The position numbers were made by a program, and so were the translations under genes. This document shows, piece by piece, positions 39,443-47,861 of a stretch of 64,000 nt of DNA (position 1 is its first letter; each line of letters opens with the position of its first letter). The notes under the pieces are model-generated. The model was not told the DNA's origin, made no database searches, and saw only the letters and a list, made by a program, of their open reading frames with translations. The stretch comes from Bacteroidaceae bacterium (GTDB taxonomy: Bacteria > Bacteroidota > Bacteroidia > Bacteroidales > Bacteroidaceae): assembly GCA_017509605.1 (NCBI GenBank), contig JAFWPH010000006.1, positions 1 to 64,000 on the forward strand, in the 5' to 3' direction.

Positions 39443-41038
39443 TTACTGATTGCGTGGAGCAAGGACAGGGGTGATGACATGTCCGACACATCCGCTGGGC
39501 TGTTGGATGTTGAGAATAGCCGCCACCGTTGGAGCGATATCCGTGATATGGTAGGTGTTGTCGTCCCATCCTTTGGGAATGCCAGCCCCATAGAAAAGCA
39601 ATGGAATATGGCAGTCGTAGGGATTCCAGACACAATGAGCGGTACCCATCAACGGATTGTCGTAGTTGTAAGGGTCGGACACCTGAGCATTAGGGATAAT
39701 CTGTATCTGCCCACTACGTTTGGGATGATATCCATTGGCTGTCATGGAGCGCAAGGGTTCCGGCAGGTACGCTGGTATATTCTTGAGGTCGAAAGCGTAA
39801 GCCACATTCTTGCTCTTCATCAGATGTTCACATACCAAGTCGATGACTTCTTGCCTGTCCACTTCATACTCCTTGATATTCTCCTCATGCAGGAACACTT
39901 GATTGACATAAACATCCTTGATGATTTTGTGATCAACCCGGAAGTGCTTTCTGGCGATGGAATCAAGTTCGTCGCGCAGGACATTGCCAAGCAGATAGCC
40001 AGTCGGCACCTTGTGCTGGTCGAGGAAGGCAATGTTGTTGGCGCCTCCATGGTCGGCAGAGAGAAATACGACATAGTTGTCTTTTCCCACTTTGGTGTCG
40101 AGGAAAGAAAGGAAGGCAGCCAAGTCTTGGTCGAGTCTGAGGTAAAGGTCTTCGACGTAAGATGAATTAGGTCCGACCCGGTGTCCGATATGGTCGGTTG
40201 CAGAAAGGCTGATGGCGATGAAATCGGAGATATCGTCCTGTCCAAGTTGTTCGTTCTCAATGGCTTCACGTGCGAAATCCAGTACGATGGTGTTGCCGTA
40301 AGGCGAGGTGCGTATCTCAGTTCCCACAGGCATCTCAATGTCCGGGTTCTTTGGTGCGCTCTGTTTGTATGTGTCCTCATCGTAAAGGAAGTTCCATCCC
40401 TTGTTGAGATACTGTTGAGCCAGTCCCTTGTCATTAAATGTGTTCACCCATTGTGGGAGTGAGTGCATGTAATAGGTGCTGGTGATGAATTTTCCAGAAT
40501 TAACATCAACCCAGTAGGCGGCATTGGCAGAATGACCAGCAGGCAGAATGGCTCCCCTGTCTTTCAGTGAGACCCCAATGACCTTGGAGCGGAAGTTGGT
40601 GGCGATGCGCAGTTCGTCGGTGACAGTGGTGACTTGCAGGTTGTGCGGTGAAGCCGACTTCTCTCCATCCACGCCCACGGGTTTGACATTGAGGTCCGCC
40701 ACAGTCCCCACATACGTGCCATCCAGATACATGCTGTTGGAGATGATGCCCGTTAGCGCAGGCACCGACCCTGTATAAATGCTTGTATGGCCCACTGCAG
40801 TGACAGAGGGGAGATAATTGATGAGTGTCCGGTTGCAGTTGTAGCCTTCGTTCATCATGCGTAGGAAGCCACCTTCAGAATACCTTTCCTGATAACGGAT
40901 GAGGTAGTCCCAGCGCATCTGGTCCACCACGATGCCTACAACAAGGCGTGGACGTTGGAAATATTTCTGTGCATGGACATTGACTGCTGCCAACAAGATG
41001 ACCAGTGACAGGGTAAGTCGGATGATTTTCTGCGTCAT
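39443..41038 (-). CDS. pafA: PafA-type alkaline phosphatase
   Basis: A 531-residue exported phosphomonoesterase of the alkaline phosphatase superfamily. Signal peptide about 1-24 (LTLSLVILLAAVNVHAQ). Zinc ligands appear in IVVDQMRWDYL, in SLSATDHIGHRVGP, in FLSADHGGANN and in the late YDCHIPLLFYG. The nucleophile Thr is in LPSVTAVGHTSIYTG. The LKDRGAIL segment carries the Lys-x-Arg pair that marks PafA phosphate monoesterases rather than phosphodiesterases. ATG 41038 is chosen; an earlier Met would overlap the DUF1015 gene. It acts in the periplasm to release phosphate and lies 25 bases after the DUF1015 stop. Confidence 0.92.
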   Translation of the reverse strand: MTQKIIRLTLSLVILLAAVNVHAQKYFQRPRLVVGIVVDQMRWDYLIRYQERYSEGGFLRMMNEGYNCNRTLINYLPSVTAVGHTSIYTGSVPALTGIISNSMYLDGTYVGTVADLNVKPVGVDGEKSASPHNLQVTTVTDELRIATNFRSKVIGVSLKDRGAILPAGHSANAAYWVDVNSGKFITSTYYMHSLPQWVNTFNDKGLAQQYLNKGWNFLYDEDTYKQSAPKNPDIEMPVGTEIRTSPYGNTIVLDFAREAIENEQLGQDDISDFIAISLSATDHIGHRVGPNSSYVEDLYLRLDQDLAAFLSFLDTKVGKDNYVVFLSADHGGANNIAFLDQHKVPTGYLLGNVLRDELDSIARKHFRVDHKIIKDVYVNQVFLHEENIKEYEVDRQEVIDLVCEHLMKSKNVAYAFDLKNIPAYLPEPLRSMTANGYHPKRSGQIQIIPNAQVSDPYNYDNPLMGTAHCVWNPYDCHIPLLFYGAGIPKGWDDNTYHITDIAPTVAAILNIQQPSGCVGHVITPVLAPRNQ

Positions 41039-41063
41039 GATATACGAAGTGATTAATGTGAAT

Positions 41064-42311
41064 TTATGACAATTTGTGGATGACGAGTCCACTTCTGAGT
41101 TTAGGTTCGAACCATGTGGCCTTAGGAGGCATGATATTACCGCTGTCGGCGATGTCCATGATTTGTTTCATGCTGACAGGATAGAGGGCAAGGGCGAGTT
41201 TCATCTCTCCGCTATCGACGCGTCGTTTGAGTTCGCCAAGTCCTCGGAGTCCACCCACGAAATCTATGCGTTTATCGGACCTCAGGTCCTTGATGCCAAG
41301 GATTTGGTCGAGGATGTACTTGGAGGAGATAGACACATCGAGCACCCCGATAGGGTCGCGGTCGTTGAATGTATCGTTCATGGCCTTGAGGCTGTACCAC
41401 GTTCCCTCGATATAGAGCGAGAATTCATGAAGTTGCTGAGGCCTGTATTCTTTCTTACCTTTTCTTTCCACAAAGAAATGGACCTTGAGCGCATCAATGA
41501 GTGTGGCGTGTGTGTGTCCGTTGAGGTCGCGCACCACTCGGTTATAGTCAAGAATGGTGAGTTGGCTTGCAGGGAAGCATACGGCCATGAAATAGTTGTA
41601 TTCCTCGTCGCCACGATGATTGGGGTTGAGTTTTTGTTTCTCGGCTCCCACCAAGGCCGCAGCTGCCGAGCGGTGATGCCCATCAGCGATGTACAAGTTG
41701 GGCATTTTGGCGAACTGTTCAGTGACTGTCTGTATATCCTTATCATCACTAACAATCCAGAACTGGTGTCGGAATCCATCGATAGGTGCGATGAAATCGT
41801 ATTCGGGTTCAGTGGCAGCATATCGGGAGATGAGTTTTCCAAGGACCTCATTGTCGGGATAAGCGAAGAACACTGGCTCGATATTGGCGTCGTTGACCCT
41901 GACATGCTTCATGCGGTCTTCCTCCTTATCGCGTCGTGTCAGTTCGTGCTTCTTGATGACGCCCGTCATATAGTCGTTGACATACGCTCCCACAACCAGT
42001 CCGTACTGTGTCTTGCCGTTCATGGTCTGCGCATAGATGTAGTAGTTTTCCTTGTCGTCCTGCTTCAGCCATCCATTGGCCTGGAAGCGTGCGAAGTTCT
42101 CCGCTGCCCTCTCATAAACCCTTGGATCGTACTCACTGGTACCTTTTGGAAAGTCAATTTCAGGTTTGATAATGTGATAGAGGGACATCTCGTTATCCCC
42201 TGCCTCTTGACGAGCCTCTTCAGAACTGAGCACATCATATGGACGACATTCTATCTTTTCGACTAATTCACGTGGTGGTCTGACACCACGAAAAGGTTTT
42301 ACTATTGCCAT
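41064..42311 (-). CDS. DUF1015 family protein linked to serine biosynthesis genes
   Basis: A 415-residue soluble protein of the DUF1015 family. Hallmarks are VKPFRGVRPPRELVEKI at the N-terminus, CRPYDVLSSEEAR, IADGHHRSAAAALVG in the middle and GLRGLGELKRRVDSGEMKLAL towards the C-terminus, with two conserved His in the ADGHHR motif. Its job is not firmly known. In many Bacteroidota and anaerobes it travels with serA and serC, as here, so a role in phosphoserine or serine metabolism is likely. It follows serA after a terminator-like hairpin, so read-through or an unseen promoter must drive it. Confidence 0.86.
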   Translation of the reverse strand: MAIVKPFRGVRPPRELVEKIECRPYDVLSSEEARQEAGDNEMSLYHIIKPEIDFPKGTSEYDPRVYERAAENFARFQANGWLKQDDKENYYIYAQTMNGKTQYGLVVGAYVNDYMTGVIKKHELTRRDKEEDRMKHVRVNDANIEPVFFAYPDNEVLGKLISRYAATEPEYDFIAPIDGFRHQFWIVSDDKDIQTVTEQFAKMPNLYIADGHHRSAAAALVGAEKQKLNPNHRGDEEYNYFMAVCFPASQLTILDYNRVVRDLNGHTHATLIDALKVHFFVERKGKKEYRPQQLHEFSLYIEGTWYSLKAMNDTFNDRDPIGVLDVSISSKYILDQILGIKDLRSDKRIDFVGGLRGLGELKRRVDSGEMKLALALYPVSMKQIMDIADSGNIMPPKATWFEPKLRSGLVIHKLS

Positions 42312-42342
42312 AGTTGGTTACGGGTTAGTTAATGAAAAACAG

Positions 42343-42382
42343 AAAACCCGAACTAATCGCATCGGCTTCATAATTCGGATTT
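42343..42382 (-). terminator. Terminator between serA and the DUF1015 gene
   Basis: On the minus strand an 11-bp stem (with two G-U pairs) and a 15-base loop is followed by UUCUGUUUUU. Located 49 bases after the serA stop. It may be only partially efficient, since no promoter is clear between here and the DUF1015 gene. Confidence 0.7.
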
Positions 42383-42431
42383 CCTGTTCTGATTGATTTA
42401 TGCCTTCATCATACAGGAGGCTGTTGTTTTA

Positions 42432-43349
42432 TTATTTGTTCACCTGGAACTTCGTGATTCCCTCTTTGATGAATCCCACAATCTGCTTGGCGGCTGCGAT
42501 ACCCGCATTGACATTGGCCTCGGCGGTCTGTGCACCCATCTTCTTGGGGGTAGAGAAATAGCGGCCTTCGAATTGCTGGAATTCGGCGTCAGCATCGGGT
42601 TTGATGTCGGTGACGTACTTGAGGTCAGTGCGCTCAGCCAACAGTTCGAGAAGTTCCGGCTCGTTGATGACCTCCTTACGCGCGGTGTTGACCAGAATAC
42701 CACCCTTCTTGAGGGTATTCACAAGTGCCTTGTTGATGCTCTGTTTGGTCTCAGGGGTTGCGGGTATATGGAGTGACACCACATCACTGGTGGCGAACAG
42801 TTCCTCCTGGTTGGCAACGGCATGTACCCCGGCAGCCTCAATGACTTCGGCTGGGCAGTATGCGTCGTATGCCTGAACGTTCATGCCGAATCCCTTAGCG
42901 ATACGTGCCACATTGCGGCCAACGTTTCCGAAAGCGAGGATACCAAGGGTTTTGCCCATGAGTTCAGTACCAGCCTTACCGTTATAGAAGTTGCGCACTG
43001 CGAAAACGAGCAGTCCGAAAACGAGTTCAGCCACGGCGTTGGCGTTCTGACCCGGTGTGTTCATTACCACCACTCCGTGAGCAGTAGCGGCATCAAGGTC
43101 CACATTGTCGTAACCGGCACCGGCACGTACTACAATCTTGAGTTCCTTGGCTGCATCGAACACCTCATTGTCGATTTTGTCACTGCGGATGATCAGAGCG
43201 GCGGCGTCAGCCACAGCTTCCAGCAGTTGCTGCTTCTCAGTATATTTCTCGAGCAGTGCGAGTTCGAGACCTGCTGCCTCTATTTCTTTCTTGATGCCTT
43301 CCACAGCCACAGCTGCAAAAGGTTTCTCAGTAGCAATCAGTACTTTCAT
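42432..43349 (-). CDS. serA: D-3-phosphoglycerate dehydrogenase, lysine type
   Basis: A 305-residue short-form phosphoglycerate dehydrogenase, first step of serine synthesis. NAD-binding motif LGILAFGNVGRNVARIA near 145; substrate-binding GAGYDNVDLDAA; catalytic Arg in ILVNTARKEV. Where most family members have the catalytic His (PHxGA), this protein reads TPKKMGAQTAEA, with Lys, as in the lysine-type enzymes described from Entamoeba and related to Bacteroidota ones. There is no C-terminal ACT domain. ATG 43349 is preferred over a TTG at 43364. It follows serC by 18 bases. Confidence 0.93.
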   Translation of the reverse strand: MKVLIATEKPFAAVAVEGIKKEIEAAGLELALLEKYTEKQQLLEAVADAAALIIRSDKIDNEVFDAAKELKIVVRAGAGYDNVDLDAATAHGVVVMNTPGQNANAVAELVFGLLVFAVRNFYNGKAGTELMGKTLGILAFGNVGRNVARIAKGFGMNVQAYDAYCPAEVIEAAGVHAVANQEELFATSDVVSLHIPATPETKQSINKALVNTLKKGGILVNTARKEVINEPELLELLAERTDLKYVTDIKPDADAEFQQFEGRYFSTPKKMGAQTAEANVNAGIAAAKQIVGFIKEGITKFQVNK

Positions 43350-43367
43350 TTGTTCAATGGTCAATGG

Positions 43368-44435
43368 TTAGTGATTAGCTTCGAACTCCTTCATGCAAGC
43401 GACGAGGGCTTTCACGCCTTCGATTGTCATTGCGTTGTAGCAAGATGCGCGGAAGCCGCCTACAGAACGGTGACCCTTAACACCTACCATACCTTTCTCG
43501 GTAGCGAACTTGAGGAAGTCAGCTTCCAGTTCCTTATATTCGTCTTTCATCACGAAACAAAGGTTCATGACAGAGCGGTCCTCCTCGTTAGCAGTTCCAC
43601 GGAAGAACTTGTTGCGGTCGATTTCGTCATAGACAATCTTGGCACGCTCATTAGCCCTTCTGTCCATTTCCTTCACACCACCCTGAGCCTTGATCCACTT
43701 GAGGTTCTGCAGTGCGCAGTAGATGGGCACTACTGGAGGTGTATTAAACATACTGCCCTTCTCCACATGTGTGCGGTAGTCGAGCATTGTAGGTATCTGT
43801 CGGCTCACTTTTCCAAGAGCCTCGTCCTTGACAATGACGAAAGTGACACCAGCCATGGAGAGGTTCTTCTGGGCACCACCGTAGATGCAATTGTACTTGC
43901 TGACGTCAACGGGACGGGAGAAGATGTCGGATGACATATCAGCAATAAGTGGAACGGGTGAATCGAGTTCCTTACGGATTTCAGTACCGTAAATGGTGTT
44001 ATTGGTAGTGATATGGAAATAATCTGCGTCAGCAGGCACAGTGAAATCCTTAGGAATGTATGTATATGTGGCCTCAGCCGATGAAGCTACTTCTACCACC
44101 TCGCCGAACAACTTGGCTTCCTTCATGGCCTTCTTGGCCCAAACACCTGTGTTGAGATAAGCAGCTTTCTTTTCAAGGAAGTTGTAAGGAACCATACAGA
44201 ATTCGAGACTTGCTCCACCACCAAGGAAGATGACTGAATAACCCTGTGGGATGTCGAGCAACTCTTTGAAGAGTGCCACAGCCTCATCTACTACTGGTTG
44301 GAAATCCTTAGCACGGTGGCTGATTTCCATCAAAGACAATCCCGAGTTGTTGAACTCCAGACATGCCGCTGCTGTAGCCTCAATGACTTCGCGTGGAAGA
44401 ATCGATGGTCCAGCGTTAAAGTTGTACTTTTTCAT
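43368..44435 (-). CDS. serC: Phosphoserine aminotransferase
   Basis: A 355-residue class V aminotransferase converting 3-phosphohydroxypyruvate to phosphoserine with glutamate. Features: [18 protein letters not shown] at the start, the PLP-Lys in [12 protein letters not shown] near 195, [11 protein letters not shown] just before it and FRASCYNAM near the C-terminus. First gene of serC-serA, with a good promoter about 90 bases upstream. Full length for the family. Confidence 0.96.
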   Translation of the reverse strand: MKKYNFNAGPSILPREVIEATAAACLEFNNSGLSLMEISHRAKDFQPVVDEAVALFKELLDIPQGYSVIFLGGGASLEFCMVPYNFLEKKAAYLNTGVWAKKAMKEAKLFGEVVEVASSAEATYTYIPKDFTVPADADYFHITTNNTIYGTEIRKELDSPVPLIADMSSDIFSRPVDVSKYNCIYGGAQKNLSMAGVTFVIVKDEALGKVSRQIPTMLDYRTHVEKGSMFNTPPVVPIYCALQNLKWIKAQGGVKEMDRRANERAKIVYDEIDRNKFFRGTANEEDRSVMNLCFVMKDEYKELEADFLKFATEKGMVGVKGHRSVGGFRASCYNAMTIEGVKALVACMKEFEANH

Positions 44436-44522
44436 TTCTTTTTGCTATATAAATACTTATTGTCTTCTCTTGAAAAAACATTCAAGCACATCCCATCTCA
44501 ACTGTGTGCTTGAAATTCGATG

Positions 44523-44554
44523 CAAAATTACACATTTCCGCATATTCTGACAAA
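44523..44554 (-). promoter_or_regulatory. Promoter of serC-serA
   Basis: The minus strand has TTTG (complement of 44551-44554), a 20-base spacer, and TAATTTTG (complement of 44523-44530). Good consensus match. Confidence 0.7.
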
Positions 44555-44603
44555 CAATTTTGGATAAAAAGATATTAGGCGAATGTTTTTATCAAGAACT
44601 TTA

Positions 44604-44615
44604 TCGAGAACTCGA
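44604..44615. promoter_or_regulatory. Small palindrome between divergent promoters
   Basis: TCGAGAACTCGA, a 5-bp inverted repeat with a two-base centre, lies upstream of both the serC promoter and the divergent FAS1/Sus promoter. Possible regulator site; short enough to be chance. Confidence 0.25.
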
Positions 44616-44754
44616 AATAAATATTCATGAAAAATCCAAGTTCAATTCCAGTAAGAGAACCATCGAAAAGAAAAGGGCGCCAACGGCCAGAAATCATTCA
44701 AATCTTTCATGTGTTAAAAAACCTTAATCACTATATTAAATCGGTTGTTTTATA

Positions 44755-44785
44755 TTGAAATAGCGTTAAAAAAAGATTAAGTTTG
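44755..44785 (+). promoter_or_regulatory. Promoter of the FAS1-SusCD locus
   Basis: TTG at 44755-44757, 20-base spacer, TAAGTTTG at 44778-44785. It predicts a leader of about 165 bases before the first FAS1 gene, unusually long for this window. Confidence 0.65.
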
Positions 44786-44874
44786 CAATTTGTAAGTGGA
44801 ATGACACTGGGAATAAGCCATTCGTGGTAAAGATAATCTTTACAACTGATGGTATCCAGTAGTAACATAGCTAA

Positions 44875-44929
44875 CTAACGTTAGAAATTGCAACTAACTA
44901 TATGTATGACTGAATTTGCAACTAACTAT
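44875..44929 (+). repeat. Direct repeats in the FAS1-SusCD leader
   Basis: TTGCAACTAACTAT occurs twice without mismatch (44888-44901 and 44916-44929), 28 bases apart. It is preceded by the perfect palindrome CTAACGTTAG (44875-44884), which shares the CTAAC core. All lie in the predicted 5' leader of the first FAS1 gene. Confidence 0.8.
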
Positions 44930-44957
44930 TATAATAACAATAATTATCTGAAAAGTT

Positions 44958-47849
44958 ATGAACAGACGCTTAAGTAAATGTATGCGCAATTGGCTGAAAG
45001 CCACTTGCGTGCTCACACTCTGCGCCGGTAACTATTCATGCACAGACGACTACAAGTTGGACGACAGCACTCCTTCGTGGTTGGACTCGAGCATCTATAA
45101 TTACCTATCAGAGAAGGGCAATTACACGAACTTCGTCAAGCTAATTGACGATTTGGACTACGCGGAAGTTTTGGCAAAGACAGGTAGTAAGACATTGTTT
45201 GTCGCAGATGACGACGCCTTTGCCAAGTTCTACCAGAACAACAGTTGGGGAGTAAGCGATTACTCACAACTGAGTTTTGCCCAGAAGAAACTTCTGCTGA
45301 AGTCCGCCATGTTGAACAACGCTTATCTGTTGGAAATGCTTCCCAACCTCTCCACTGCCAATGGCATAGAAGAGAACATGTGCCTCAGGCGTGAGACCTC
45401 GGTTGACGTGACCGACTCCATCACCCATCTGACCGCTTCAGAGCTTCCTGTCAGCTACAACCCTGACGACAAAGACTACTGGACCCGTTTCCGCGACCCG
45501 TCGAAAGGTGGCATTTATTTGGCAATGGACAACACCACGCCAATGATGACCCATTTCATTGCCGGTCAGATGAGTGAGAACAACATCACTGATGCAGACT
45601 TTGAGATTCTGCTTGGCACGAGCCGCGAGAAAAACGACGCTTACATCTACAACAGTAAGGTGCTTCAGCAAGACATCGTCTGCCAAAACGGCTATATCAA
45701 CGTTCTTGACCGCGTGCTCACCCCCTACCCCAACTTGGCAGAGGTGATCCGCACCAACGGCAAGAGCAACATTTTCAGTCACATGATTGAGCGTTTCAGC
45801 GCCCCGTTCTATAACGCCGACTTGACCAACCGTGTTCAGTTGTTGGGCAACAATGTCGATTCAGTATGGGTGAAGCGCTATTTCTCCAAGCGTTCTCAGG
45901 GCAACGAGGCCTTAAGGAACGACCGTAACACCAACCCAATAGGAGATCCGACAGGTAAAGACGTGGCTTTCTTCCTGAACTTCGACCCAGGATGGAATTT
46001 CTACCAGAGCGATGACCGCACGACCAAGGAAGAAGACATGGGTGTGATTTTCGCCCCGACTGACAGCCGTTTGTTCGACTATTTCTTCAGTGCTGACGGT
46101 GGTGGCCGCTTCCTTCTTGAGGCCTACGCTCCCGACATGATGAACAGCGTGACCAGCCCAACGGATTTTGAAGGTATATACAAGGTGATAGACCAGATTC
46201 CACTGAGTGTAATCCAGGCTCTGATCAACAACCTGATGAAGGTGTCGTTCAACTCCTCCGTTCCGAGCAAGTTCGAGACCATCAAGGACGATGCTCAAGA
46301 CCCGATGGTAGATGAGGAAGACCTTCAGTACATCGAGGATGTACTTCTGGCCAACAACGGTATTGTCTACCTGATGGACGAGGTGCTGACCCCCGCCCAG
46401 TACGCAGCAGTATCAGCCCCAGCCTATGTGGCTCGCGACATGCAGATTTTCAAGTACGCCTTCTCGAGGGAGACCCTTGACATCCAGACCAACTTCTACG
46501 CTTACTTGTTGGCCATGAGTTCAAGATTCAGTTTCTTCGTTCCATCCGATGAGAACTTCTGGTATATCGACCCCGTTTCTTTCGCCAACCAAACAGGTGA
46601 GCAACGCGCGTACCTTATTTCATGGGATGAGACAAACAACCGTCCCAAAGCCACAGCCTACGAGTATATCTATGACTACACCACAGGCCAGGGCTATATC
46701 GGCCAGCCCCTGTCGAACGTATCTTTCAGCGACAACCAGCTCTACAACCGTTTGCGCGACTTGCTGAACACGCACACCATTGTGCATGAGGACGATACAG
46801 AAACCACTGGCATCGACGAGACGAAGACAGGTATTGAGTGCGACAAGCACTATTTCCTCTCCAAGAGCGGTTCTCCCGTTTATATTGAGAACGCCACTCA
46901 GCGCGACAAGGGTTGCGTGGTGAAAGGCGGTTGGCAGTTGGCTGACGGCAGCGAGTGCAAGGTGATCCGCTTCGACGACAAGACTGCCGAAACCAACGGT
47001 AACGGTAACGGTATGGCTTACGAGATTGACGGTCCGATCCTTCCCACCATCGAGTCGGTGTTCAGCGTGCTGTACAATGACTCCACCAACTTCAACGAGT
47101 TCTACAAACTCTGCCAAACCGATGTTGAAGTGCTGAAGGAAATCGGCATCACCGCCGCCACCGACCAGCGCAAATACACTATTTTCGTCAGCGACAACGG
47201 ACTTCCCTGCTACGACAAGACCACAGGCAGCCGTGTTTCCACAGCCACCAACGTGAGGTTCTTCAACAATTACCGCTACACGGTTTATATCCCGACCAAC
47301 GAGGCAGTACTCGACGCCATCGACCGCGGTCTTCCCACATGGGAAAGCCTTCGCGAGCTGCTTGAGCTCGATGTGGATCCAGAAGAGCGGACAGAACTGA
47401 CAGAAGCAGAGGAGAAGGCCCGTAACGAGAAGTGCCTGGCCATGGTAACCACGCTGGTAAACTTCGTGAAGTACCACTTCCAGGACAACAGCATCTTCGC
47501 CGACAACCCCTCCCTCCAGGAAACCCAGTATGAGAGTTCGACTCTGAATGTGGAAACCGGCGTTTACTGCAAACTCGCAGTGTCCTCACAAGGCAACGGT
47601 TCCCTGTCGGTGAAAGACTTGGCAGGCCACACCCGCAACGTCACAAGCAAGAAGAACATCATCACCCGCGACTACACGTTCAACGCCGCCACCAACCCAC
47701 AGACGATCAGCGCCAGTTCGTTCGCTGTGGTTCATGGCATCGACGGTGTTCTCGACCATAAGTCATACACAAACGGACGGTACGATTCCGACTGGGCATC
47801 ACTTGCAGCCGCAAGGAGGTATCTCCACACATATCGTATCATCGAATAA
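44958..47849 (+). CDS. Fasciclin-domain lipoprotein with about four FAS1 repeats
   Basis: A 963-residue protein with a basic N-terminus and an atypical lipobox (NYSC, Cys 28, followed by Thr-Asp-Asp, compatible with surface export). At least three complete H1/H2 FAS1 pairs are visible: KTLFVADDDAF (near 77) with NVLDRVLTP (near 247), GVIFAPTDSR (near 360) with VYLMDEVLTP (near 468), and a last one with VYIPTNEAV (near 774) and VVHGIDGVLD (near 922). A further H1-like FSFFVPSDENF lies near 523. FAS1 domains mediate adhesion to proteins, glycans or partner subunits. First gene of the SusCD locus, 12 bases before SusC. Ligand unknown. Confidence 0.83.
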   Translation: MNRRLSKCMRNWLKATCVLTLCAGNYSCTDDYKLDDSTPSWLDSSIYNYLSEKGNYTNFVKLIDDLDYAEVLAKTGSKTLFVADDDAFAKFYQNNSWGVSDYSQLSFAQKKLLLKSAMLNNAYLLEMLPNLSTANGIEENMCLRRETSVDVTDSITHLTASELPVSYNPDDKDYWTRFRDPSKGGIYLAMDNTTPMMTHFIAGQMSENNITDADFEILLGTSREKNDAYIYNSKVLQQDIVCQNGYINVLDRVLTPYPNLAEVIRTNGKSNIFSHMIERFSAPFYNADLTNRVQLLGNNVDSVWVKRYFSKRSQGNEALRNDRNTNPIGDPTGKDVAFFLNFDPGWNFYQSDDRTTKEEDMGVIFAPTDSRLFDYFFSADGGGRFLLEAYAPDMMNSVTSPTDFEGIYKVIDQIPLSVIQALINNLMKVSFNSSVPSKFETIKDDAQDPMVDEEDLQYIEDVLLANNGIVYLMDEVLTPAQYAAVSAPAYVARDMQIFKYAFSRETLDIQTNFYAYLLAMSSRFSFFVPSDENFWYIDPVSFANQTGEQRAYLISWDETNNRPKATAYEYIYDYTTGQGYIGQPLSNVSFSDNQLYNRLRDLLNTHTIVHEDDTETTGIDETKTGIECDKHYFLSKSGSPVYIENATQRDKGCVVKGGWQLADGSECKVIRFDDKTAETNGNGNGMAYEIDGPILPTIESVFSVLYNDSTNFNEFYKLCQTDVEVLKEIGITAATDQRKYTIFVSDNGLPCYDKTTGSRVSTATNVRFFNNYRYTVYIPTNEAVLDAIDRGLPTWESLRELLELDVDPEERTELTEAEEKARNEKCLAMVTTLVNFVKYHFQDNSIFADNPSLQETQYESSTLNVETGVYCKLAVSSQGNGSLSVKDLAGHTRNVTSKKNIITRDYTFNAATNPQTISASSFAVVHGIDGVLDHKSYTNGRYDSDWASLAAARRYLHTYRIIE

Positions 47850-47861
47850 ATATATACAGTC

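Noticed and set aside
41076-42266. 396-codon open frame on the plus strand
   Set aside because: Lies exactly antisense to the well-supported DUF1015 gene; the composition is a mirror of its codons and no domain is recognisable.
42822-43934. 370-codon open frame on the plus strand
   Set aside because: Antisense to serA and serC; rich in His, Cys and Val as typical for complement-strand shadows.
46620-47477. 285-codon open frame on the minus strand inside the first FAS1 gene
   Set aside because: Antisense shadow of a high-GC3 gene; no motif, no promoter.
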